64,000 bases of DNA from positions 4,340,001-4,404,000 of the forward strand of contig JAXRKN010000036.1 in the NCBI GenBank assembly GCA_038502055.1. Direction: 5' to 3'. Below are positions 36,801-48,800 of this stretch, piece after piece (the first letter of the stretch is position 1; the number at the start of each line of letters is the position of its first letter). The notes beneath the pieces were generated by a model that searched no databases, was not told where the DNA came from, and saw only the letters and a list, made by a program, of their open reading frames with translations. Made by a program: the position numbers and the translations under genes. This DNA is from Tanytarsus gracilentus (taxonomy: Eukaryota > Arthropoda > Insecta > Diptera > Chironomidae).

Positions 36801-39800
36801 TAAAGTCTCGTGTGCATGCCATCATTCATGCTCACATTATCATAACGACAGCGAGTACATTGACAAAGAACATAGCGAAACTCACACTCAAGTCTCGTGT
36901 TGCTAAAGAGTCTCCATGGAGAGATAATAAAGCATAATTTCTCTCATTTTTCCCCTCCACATCAACTTTATGGTATTATGGTCGCAAAATAATTGACTGA
37001 ATTGCACTTGTCGTCACTTAAATTTCAATTGTGGAAAATTTTTGTTGTCGCTTAAACGAATCGTCTTTCGTGTGTCTCCTTAGCGACACTCACATTTGAA
37101 AACATCACGATGAGAAGAGTTTTTGCGGGTTTTACTGCAAAAGTTTCTTTTTTTGTGCTATTTCAATAAAAAAAAATATTTTCTACGTCTATCTTTTCAC
37201 TCTCACTCGCTGCTGCCATTCAGAAGGGAGTGAAAGAGAAAGTTATGAAAAGGAAGACATTGTAAAGTAATAAAAAAAATCTAATAATTTTTATTGACTC
37301 ACTTTGCATTGATAATGCATGAGGAGGGAAATAAAAAAGTTTTTTGAATTGGTTTTTAGTTAGTTGAGAATTTTATTTCTTTTTATTCGCTTCCGAGGGT
37401 TGTAAAAATTATTTTATCGAATTTGTGAAGTAAAAATTTCATCAGAAGGGATTTTTATTTAATTTTAAACCCTCTTTTCAGGTGACTCCATATTCACAGC
37501 CGGCAAGCCAGCAATTCTCGCTAACAACACACTCATACGCGGTAGTAAAGCTTTAAACAACAGTCGTCGTCCAATTACGTCTTCGAGTAGTACAATTTCA
37601 TCGCAGAGTAATGAGACCAATCGGGCGAACGAGAAGGAGCGGAAGGATAAAACACTTAAAGACAGCATGCAACAGCGTTATATGATGGATTCAGGTAATT
37701 AGTTGCTGCTGTTATTAACACTCACACATGTGACATACAATTTATGAGTGTCGATGTCGAGCACTTTATGGGGAAATGAAGAGGCGGAAACTGATTAGCG
37801 AGATTTTCATGAGCTTCATCTAAATGATGATAAATTTAAAAAATAAAATTGAGTTTCAACCCCCTGAAAATCTTTTAACGTCATTTTCCATCCACCTCAA
37901 ATCCTCACATTCATCAAAACATTTTCATGATAAAATTTTCATTCACATATTTACAATTCAAACACACAAACATGACATTCAATTTCATTTCATTTCGGCC
38001 ATTCATAATGAGGCGGTAGAGGATTTTCATAAACACTCTGTCGCTTTTCGTCTTTATCATAAATTCATAGCCATATTCATCATACACAACATGCGATATA
38101 AGCTTGTTAATTGTCACATTAAAATATTATTTACTCGAAATTCATTGAGTTGATGTTTGAAAATATTTCGAACCCATGGGGTACTTGAATCAATTTAATT
38201 TAACTCGCTTTTGACGTATGAGAGTTTCTCAACTCGAAAACCTAGCGAGGGATTTTACAAACAATGTGATAAAATTTGATTTATCTCAAGTGTATTGCGT
38301 GATTACTTAGACAGTCGCATTGTCATTGTCAGCCCAGTGGATTCGTGATGAGAGAAATTGTAGCGTAAAAAATTATCAAACACCATTTTGAAATTTGCTT
38401 GCAATTTCTCTAAAAATTAAAAAGCCCACTCGATTCTAATGAACTTCAAAACTCGCATCGCAAAAACAACAAAAAAAGTTCTTACTGGGTACTTACGTGA
38501 GATAAATCCATAATCATTCAATTAGTGCGGATACGAGAGAGAGCGCGAAAGAAATAAGAATCAAGTTCAGTAGAAATCGTCATGCGATGGGTGAAACTTT
38601 TATTTGCTCTCGCTCTGATCAAACTAATCGAGGAAGTTGAATTGAAGGGAGGAAGAGGCGGCGGAGGTGGATTTAAGTTATTTGGTGCAAAGAAATCTTC
38701 GCTTAAAAATGCTAGGATTAAGCAACAGAAAACAGCAGCGCGAACATCTCCCAAAGTGTTGACTGAAAATGAAATTACCAAAAAGAAATACTTTAATCGT
38801 GATGCTCCCATCTCAAGTAAGGATTACGGGACGATATTCGCATCGAAAGGATTATCCAGCAATACCTACATTTACAACAATTACTACCGATTTCATTCGA
38901 GACAGTCTGGAATTGCGCAGTTTCTAACCAATGCATTGTTCTTGAGAAACGGAATTAAAATTGGACGTGAGATGAGTCAGTATGATGAATGGGATGATGA
39001 TGACGATAAGCACTGGCGAATGACTACAAAAGCTCCCTATTTTGAAAATAAAATTCCTGGTGAGTTTAAGGAACGTTCGAGTGGGGCCATTTTATACATT
39101 TTTGCTTCTAAACTTTTTTAACGTTTACAACAAATTTAAATTTTCAAATGACCCCACTTGAGAGGAAATGACTTTTTTCTCGAGGATGATCAAAGATTTT
39201 AAAATGTCAATTCATTGATTGATCAGCTCGTCTTTAAAAGCAAAAGTTTTGTGGAAATTTAATCTCTCAACTTCCAGGAACGAGAAAATTCCTTCCGGCA
39301 TCAGCAGTCGACGGTGCAGCAACAGCGTTCGGTCTTGAAACATTGCTCCCATTAAATATTCCACCATCGAATCCAATTATGTACTGTTGGAATCTCATTG
39401 AACTTCGTCAGAAACGTATTCGATTAAATGACGAAATTTATTCATGTCAAGATGGAAACGTAGTGATGAATTGTGATGATGAAATATGCAAAAATATCAC
39501 CGAGAGTAACGATGTGAATTCGCTCTACTATCGAAATGGCACTTTATTTTGTACAACTTCGATTTTTTGCAACGATACAACCGATGAGATTATTCAATGC
39601 TATTTTGGTCAACTAGCAAGTGACATTGTCGCATTTATTCCCACAATTAAGCCAAAGATCGAAGTATCGAGAACTGGATTTGAAAGGATTTACAATTACT
39701 TCATTGAACTCGTTGGATTAGCTGCACCGGATCCGACGACAGCATTACCGGTAGACATGAATGTTCAATCGAAATGGATACCGCAACCGTTGGAAATCCC

Positions 39801-42800
39801 ACCTGAGCCCACAACGACACCACAACCCCATATTTATCTCGTTAAATCCAACGATAATAACAACAAGCCGTCATGGCACTACTACCGCTCTCTCTCCGAT
39901 CTTTATCTCCGCTCCGAGAAATTAAAAGTTCCAATGAGCTCATTCGAGCGAAATAATGTGAGAAGTTTCACCATAAGCGAATATAATAACATGAAAGCGA
40001 ATGGGGAAGTTTTAGATTTTTAATGATGAATTTATTGGAGGAGAAAAAAATTCCTACTTCATTTCTCTCTTTCTCTGTACTGTTGATTTATGTCTCGGTT
40101 GTGAATAAAACAGTTTCAAATATAGTGATTTAATTGTTTGAGGGCGTTTTGTGGGGTGATGAATGTTGTTATTTAAAATGTGTGAGTTAAGTGGGTGGAA
40201 TATGGTATTTCATATTCACGTGGGAGGAAAAATTGATTTGACGTAAAATTTTAAGGAGTTTTGGAACTAGAAAATATTGATTTACGAAATTTTCACTTCT
40301 GTTATTTTATGTTAATTTAATTCAGTAATAAAAGGTATAAAAATTACGAAAGAGCTTTTTTGAGATTTTAAAAGTATAAAATTAATTTAAAGCCATGTCA
40401 AAATCACACTTCATCAACACACACTCATTTTCATTCATCATAAAATCATGAAATTAAATACAATTCATTAGATGACAGCATGCTAATTGTGACATTTAAA
40501 AATAAGTGCATATTCCGAGGGTAATTTGAAATCATCGATCATCGCCACTTACTTAAGCACGCGGTGCGATGTAATGACATTAAATTAATTTTCCTTTTTT
40601 CTTTTTGCGTCTTTAAAGATATTGAATCTGAGCCACCGCCAGATCCAGCACCTGAATGCTTACCGCCCTCCCATCGAGATATCTCGATGGCTAGCATAAG
40701 TGCGTTTCCCCTCAAACAACCCTCGAATTATGTACTGAAAATTGACAAAAATGGTGATCAAATTCACGAGGAATTTATTCCACAAAGTCAGCATGGGCAC
40801 GGTAAGTGCAAAAGAGAAGAAGAATGAAATAATGAGTGTTTGTGTTGTGGAGAGATGGTGAAAAAATTTGATGATGCAGCATAGTCAGAATAGCGTCGGT
40901 AGCAAGGACAGTAATGGAATGTCATTCTATGCTCCGGCATCTGCCTCCAAAATTTTCCTCTCTCTCGCTCGCAATTTTTTCCTCCTTCCGTTTTCTACAA
41001 CAACAACAACCGCACGACACCGAAATGTTTTGCTGTGTGTTTCTTGTCTATTATCCTTACATAAACCCCATCCCGTTCTCATCCTTCGCCAATGTTACAT
41101 ACATACTTATACATTTACTGTATGTTGTAAATGTCCTGATTGTCCTTTAAATGTCTTCTTTTATATTACATTACACTTCTCTCCGTTTCTTTTTCTTCGT
41201 ACGAGACTTTTTTTTCTATCGCTGGTGGAAAAATGTGGCACATGTATATATGTGCAAATGGCGGAGACATTCATAAGTTATGTAAATGGCAAATTTAATA
41301 ATTTGCAAAATGCTTTTCAAAGCTGCAAATATTTTTAACTTTATTATAAATTTCAATCACTGTAATTACACTTTACATAAGTCACCCCCGTAACCGCTGC
41401 AACAAAATTGCCTATTTTATTCTCTTCATTTTTTCTACTTTATGAGCGAGGACAAAAAGCTCTTTCGAAGCGACAAAATCAGAGAAAGAAATTCGATAAT
41501 GAGCTTTCACTTCTCTCTTCCACTTTCTAGCTTTGATTTAATGTCGTCTTTTTCACGCTAAGCGCATCTTCCTAATTTGATAAAATAAATGTCATTTGTC
41601 GCGTAAAATTGGGTCAAAAATTTGCTTCACAGTAACCGAAAGGGACATCACAGCATGAGAAAGTGTGTCGAGACAGAATTGAACCGAAAATGAAAATGAA
41701 ATAAAGAAAGTTTTCGAGCAACATCATAAAAAAATGTAGTAATTAGTTTAGACTTTTCTTCTCTGATCTTTTCTTGTTTCACTTACAACATCATTCATCA
41801 ATGGCGAGTATTTTTTGCCTCGAGAGAATAAATGTAATTTTTGGCAATGTCATTAGGCGATAAAAACCTCTGCAAAAGAGCAGCGTCATGGAGGGAAAGT
41901 TACAGAGTAACATGAAATGATTAAACACCGCCAAAATTTAACATTACGAGCTTTAGTTGAATTATTTTTAAATAAATAATTTTAAAAAAAATATCAAATT
42001 AGCTCCACGGTATTAAATCATCATAAAATCATCGCGATGCCATGAAAAATCTGAGAATTTCTCGAAACTCGCACGATGCCAAGCAGTGAAAAAATTCGGG
42101 ATGACTTCACAAAAATTGCTCCCACAAAATTATCGTTGTGCACATAGTTGTTCGTTGTGGGTAGTTATTGCAAGGACGAACGAGTGAGAGAGCGAAATGA
42201 TACAAGTCGGGAGGCAGCCACACATATAAATTTATGATATTTTATGATTTTCATTAATTTTGCCCTTTTTGCTAAACTCTCAACGCTTTCTGGTTGTGTG
42301 ACATAAACTCACTCTTAATGTCTCTTTTTCTCTGATTTTCATTTAGAATACATGACAGTTGGCTATGCAACAACCACAAATGGTCGATCCATGGGATCCG
42401 CAGGAATGCCGAATACGAGGTAAGAAGAAACTTTTATTTTTCTGGTTGCTCTTAAAAGTTGATTAGAAGACTCGAAAGCCTTTTATCGAGTTCACAATGA
42501 CCCGCTAGTGTCGTGCCATAAAAGTTATGTTCGCAATTTTATATCAACGACAATAAACATTCGAGGCGGCAATGTTTCAATGTTGAAGATGCGCAATGCC
42601 AATGCGTCGAATCCTTTAAAGGATGGCATGGAAAGTGAAACATTTTGCGATGAAGTCGAGTGAAAATTATCAATAATCGTGTGCAGTCAGTATTTCTCGA
42701 CATTTCATCTCGTCTAGTGGTGCATCTCGTGCTTGAAAATTAATTTTTTAATTAATATTAAAAGTTGAATTCTTATGAAATTGTTGAAAGAAAATTAAAT

Positions 42801-45800
42801 TAAATTTTCAATCGATATTTTTAACAAAATAAAATTAAATAAGTGAGAAATTCTTTCATCGCAGTCCTTCGGGAGTGAGATTTATTTTTTTTGCGTCGTT
42901 CCAATGCAAACCGGAATACATTGAAAGCACACTCGGGTACAAAGTGGAGAAAAATGTGCGAAAAATTTTCGGTATCTGCGCGCAGTTTTCATCACATTTT
43001 CAAAGTGTGCAATTTAATTGAATCTGAAACATGCAAGGAGAAATGAGAATTTTCATGTTGAGTTGAAATTGTTATCGCATCATATGCAGACGTGCGTGCT
43101 TTAAAGTGGAAAAGAATAAAATAACATTAAAAGTTGGGTTTTCAAATGTGAGATAAGAAAATTGTGAATGAGTAAAATTATTCTTTAAAGGGGTGAAGAA
43201 ATGATGAAAAGAATAGAGAAAAATTAAAGAGAAATAAAATAATCCAATTTTATTAGAAATTGTATGAGAAAAATTTAAATTTTTGATCAAAAATGTTGAG
43301 AATTTAAAATTAAGTAAAACAAAATTTTTATTTATTGAAATCTTTGAAAAAATTAATTCAAATTCATCATACAAAATTAATTAAAAATATTTTACTTCTA
43401 CTCGTGTCTATAATTAATTCCAAACCATGCCTTAAAAAGTTCTCGGCAATAATTTAAATTCGATAATTGTATCTCTCTTTAATCAAACACCTAATTTACT
43501 TTCATTTCTCAAAAGCAAAAAAAATCGAGTGAAAGATAAAAGCAAAAAAAAGTTCAGAGGAAGGAAAATTAGGAAAATTAGGCGATTTCCATAAATAAAT
43601 CTATTTGATGTCAAGAATCAAATAAAAACGAGGAAAAGATAAGAGAAAGAGTGTTATCTCGCAAAAAAGGGATAAAAGCGAGAATTTTTTTACGCTCGCC
43701 TCGTTTCCATAACGGCGATGAAACAACACTCGACAAGTCATTCAATTTGAATGACTGCGAAGCGAAATAATACTGGAAAACCGTTTTGCACGAGAAAATT
43801 CCTCAAATAGCACTCGTCAAAGTGAAAATTTTCCCTCCGAGCGCTAAAATACAAAGTTTTATTTATGCTGAAAAATTACTCTCGCAGTGACATTCAGAAA
43901 AAAAACATGAGACGAAATGAGTGTGTATAATTGTGTTTAAACTCTTCGAAAAGAAACTTTATAGCTGAGAAAATAATCTCGAGTGTGGGAAGGACTCGAA
44001 CATATTTTATAAGAGGCTTAAATGCCAGCACAGAGGAAATAATCAATAACCGGAAGGCTTAAGAGAGATAAAACGCTATGGATTATCAGAGTGATTATAG
44101 GGAAGACCCTCGGTACTCGATACCATCGACAATTTCACGTCGTCTTCCCAATGTCAGCAACATTTATGATGTTCCACTGGAGACGAGTGTCTCTAGGTAA
44201 TCATTTACAACATATTAATTGATGCAAACTACAGCCATTTACATATATTTCACATCTCCACCCCCGATTTTCATCTCAATTCGCCTTGAGGTGATTTGTG
44301 TTTCAACTTTCCATTTGCACACGAGTCTTCTTAGAGAGAAAATATTCAATCTCTTCTGAGGGTTGTATTTGTTTTCGGTTGGAATTGTATTTACGAACTG
44401 AAGTGCTTTCCGACCGAAAAAAAGGAAGCTTTGAAAGGACACTGGAGAAAAGACCTTTCAGTTGTTTTTTAGGATAATAAAAATGGAATTTATGTAAGAA
44501 TGTAGGAAAGTCGAACCGTGCCTCCGTTACACCCCATTCAAGTTCTTTTGTTATCGTATACCACAATGAGTGCACGTGAAATGTGTGAGCCGAGAGTCAA
44601 AATAATCTTAAGGTGTTTGTAAATTTAAGAGCGGTTAAAAAGTTAGAAAACCTTTTAATTTACAACTTTTTTAAAAACATCCCAAAAACACCTAGAGACT
44701 AGCGGCTTAGGTCTTTAAATAAAGTTCAATATTTAATTATTTTATACCAAGTGAGTGTGACCAACCCTCCTTAACTTTTTTAAAATTGAGTTTTAAGAGC
44801 AAACAATTAAGCAATTTATCTCGATTAAGCCGCTAGATGGGTGTGAATAATGAAGAAAAAGGTTAAACCCAAAAAAAGTTCAAAGTTCAATTAAAAAATT
44901 TTCTCCTTAAATCCCAAAAAAAAATCTGTCGCCGAGTTTTCTTTTTCTCTCAACATTCTTTTTCCAATTAACTTAAAATCCAATTAAAAATTCATCGCTG
45001 AGTGTCTCAATATCAATTTATCTCGCTCTTGCCTTTAATACCCAGAATTTTTTTTGTATGAAAAAAGAGAAAACGTTTAAAATAAAATCAGAGTGAGGGG
45101 TGGATGCGAAAGATGAAGTGTTAATAGGAAAGAAAGCAATTAATTCGAAATTAAATGAAAATAAATATGTACTCAAGGCTCGCGCACTCAAGTGAGAGGA
45201 AAAATAATGAAGCCGAGAAAAAAATTTGATCATATTGAACAGAATTCAAATTCTGGAAATTACTGAGTGGAAATTTTTTTTTTGTTAAAGTTTAAATTAA
45301 TTTTTAAGGAAGAAAAGTTTTCACCGACTTTAATTAATTTTTAAGCTTTCCCCGCTTTAAACATTAAAAATATATTTTACTTCAAAGAACTTTTTTAACG
45401 CAATTAAAAATTCAAACAACCGACCACCCTCGCCGTTCAGTCTCTAATGAATCGAATAAACGCTTCCTTCAAAGAAACCACTGCTGCCATATTTTAATGA
45501 AATTTTCCAATTTCCTTTATTGTCGTTGTTCATCCTCGACCGACCGTCTGACGATGTCAGTGGTTGACTCTGTGAAATTGTGTGTACAATATTTCATGCC
45601 ATTGGCATTAAAACACAAATGGTATTCATTGTCTCTCTCTTTATTTTCTCGCCCACTATAAAAAAGGATGAATGTAACAATGCAAGGTGGACAAACGCTT
45701 CCGGGAATGCAGGGCACAACAAACAGTATTGGTCATATGAGCGGCTCATCCCAATTAATGCCTGGCTTTCCACTCAAAAACTCTCAACCCTATTCACCTT

Positions 45801-48800
45801 CGAGGTAAGTGTGCAAACCCAATAATAACGACAATTATTCGACAAATTTTGCAGAAGCAGCAGTGGATTTGCAGCATACCCTCGAGGGGAAGCAAGATAT
45901 TTATTTAATTTTCATTGTGTGGTGCATTTATTATGCGATTTATGTTCTCTCCAAAATGCTCTTGACTCCAGCTCTCCTGCTTAAAACCTCCGCTTTTGTC
46001 TTTTCCACTTTTAACACTCACTCGACCTCATACCCTAAAGTGCGATATCTCCTGCTTTTCAATGCTGCTTGATTTTATTCATTCGGCTTCGAAAGCAATT
46101 TTCACAAGTTTACTTTTTTGCTCTGCTTCTGGTGACATGAGAAATATAAAAAAAGATTTTTATGTTTCGCAATTTGTCTGTCGGATGTATTTTTTTATTA
46201 TCAATCGGAAAAATTACGATCGTAAAATTTACAGCTTGTTTAGAAATTAAAGTGTAAAGTTCAAAAGTTGAACTAAAGAGCTAATTTTAATTCTTGCGCT
46301 TTAACTTTTCGCAACATTGACTTATTTTTGTTGGTCCCTCGACATTAACAGAAAACTATTATTTTTCGGGTGATTGTCGGGAAAAGTATATAGATAGAAG
46401 AGGAAAAACATTATCTGCATTGGTTGAAGCCATAAAATGTGTATGGCATCCTCTATTTGTTGCTGCCGTGAATGTAAAACAAAATTTATATGTAAAGTTT
46501 TATGAAGAGCTGTTGTGTGTGCTTAAATTGAGTACCACCCGAAGATATTTTTGCTGGATTGCAGCACTAAAAAGTCATTCTGAGATTTTCACACTTTGGA
46601 GCATTTTTCATCTCAATTTTTATGCATTTTTCAATGACTTGAAAATGAGATAAAAGTTATTCAATTTTATAGCGCTCAGCTTTAAATAATTTAATGAAAA
46701 GTTACGAGAGAAAAATTGTTAAGGGAATTTTTCTTAACTTATAGTGCAAAAGATTTTTTCAACAATTTATAAAAGTTCTTAACCCTTGAAAATCACCTTA
46801 CGTAACTCTCACATTGTTTCTCATTTATAACACCCTATCGTGTGTAGTTCAATGCAGAGCACATGAACAAGGAGATTTTGTGCAAGGAAACTGGTTATCG
46901 ACGATATGCAAATTGCAATTTGTATTTTATATGCGAAAAATGCTTCATGGTAGATAAATTTCCATCTTCAATCCAATTTTGGGTATTAGCTTTCGCTGCA
47001 CTATGTGCCATCCACTGCAATATTTCCCATCCATGTCCTTTCGATTATCCTCCATTCTCTCACAACCATACGTACATATATTATTTGCTGCTGCTTCTGA
47101 AGATCCACTGGGAGCAATTGGGTTGAAGTTTCATGAGCTTTAAAGTGTGAATTTAATATTAAAGAAATTTCCTCATTTCTCTTTTCAGATTCAATTTAGA
47201 TAAGCGATTCCAGTACAAGTGCTCATGGAAATTATTTTGCATTGCCTTAATATTCTTAAGTGTGATTCTTTCAGCATTGTTGACTTATTTTGTCGGTAAG
47301 TGGTCGTACAATTAACACCCTAAAACTCCTTATCGATACACGTCACTGTGAATATTGTGTGATTGATGAGCAATTTAATTAGCCATGAGCTGAAGATTTC
47401 CCCTTTTTTTATTGACGGAGATATTTTTTGCTGATAGCATGCATCTCATAGCGGTAAATGCCTAAAACATCCAACCCCCATATTTAACGTTTAAGGCTTG
47501 CGATGATATCGGAAGTTACTTGTTGAAAATTCCTTTCACGTCATTGCCTTTTTTTCTGCTGCTCATCCATTTCCTCCCATATCTCAATACATCTCTCTCT
47601 CACTCTTTGGCAAGTGTCGAATCACGGTGCCCATTACGATATGCATGATTCTTTCTGGGTGAATATAAAAGAGAGAGAAACGGCGGAAAAAAGGCGATAA
47701 CAGGGTGGAAAGTTTGGAATATTTATAGTTGTCCTTGTTGTAACTTTTGGGTTGATTTCTAAATTAAAATATTATTTTAATAAAACAAAATTTTTAGTTT
47801 TAAAATAAATGGAAAGAAAAATTTGAACAAATTCTCCGCAAGGAACTATTGATAGTTCCCATCCCTGATTCATTCGTTTTCACACAATAATTCACTCTTT
47901 TATTCTCATTTCCATTTCTCTTCTTTTATTATATTCTCGAACCATTTTCCCTGAATTGCTTTTCATCTTCTCCCCTTTTCTTCTTCTCATTTCTCACGAT
48001 TCGATTAACAAACAACAAAAAATAGCCGTCAGTTCAATGAAACCGAATAATATCGATCCATCAAACTGTATTCTCGTCCAAGATGTTAAGTCATCACAAA
48101 CCTTGGCCAATTCTCAAAATCATTTACGGTCGTCGGATGGGTCGTTTGGTGCAGCGGGTATGCTTAGTCAGCAGCACTCGACCACTACGGAAGATTCTAT
48201 TCAATCAACCTTGGCCGGTGGCATTGTGACAACGTCGAATCATCATATTTATCAACCAAAAATGGACCAGCAGTTACAAATCCACACTCAACCGACGATA
48301 ACAGAACTGAAAGACTTTGATGTTGCGTACACTTCAACAATTCCACCATTTCAATTTTGGAATATTAAATTTCGCAACAAACATCCGGCATACATTCAAT
48401 TCAATTTAACTCTGCCATGGGGTGCAAATTTTGCTGTCTATGGACGCCGAAATGTCTTGCCCAGCATAACACAGCACGACTTTGTGGAGTTTTTCAAACG
48501 CGAACGTCTCGATCACAATCGATTGCGACGCAAACGGGATGTTGTTGATGACATCACCGAGCATTATGAGCGGACACATGAGATGCTTGCCGATGGCCAT
48601 CGAAGACATGACAATAAGAGAATAAACCATAATAATAATGTAGGCATGAGATTGTTTGAATTGGAGCACGCGATGAAGGAGGAGAGGGAAATTGAATACA
48701 TTCCAAATGACAAAATGAAAGACACGTCTGCATTTTTACATTTATCGCCCGACGAGGAACACATCATTGCCAAGAGATCCGCGCCAAAAATAGACATTGA

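Larger units (their letters stand above)
35111..37481 (+). other. Teneurin intron 2, contains a minus-strand gene and a MITE
   Basis: 2.4-kb GT-AG intron. It holds the small minus-strand coding region at 35487-35714 and palindromic MITE copy 3 at about 36.05-36.23 kb. The remainder is AT-rich with nothing else supported. Confidence 0.75.
37695..40618 (+). other. Teneurin intron 3, host of a same-strand nested gene
   Basis: 2.9-kb GT-AG intron that contains the complete two-exon gene at 38582-40023 with its poly(A) signal. No other feature was seen in the flanking parts. Confidence 0.75.

Noticed and set aside
40868..41338. 156-codon frame in intron 4 as a gene
   Set aside because: Most of it is translated pyrimidine-rich intron and ACA repeat; only the first 20 residues look coding.
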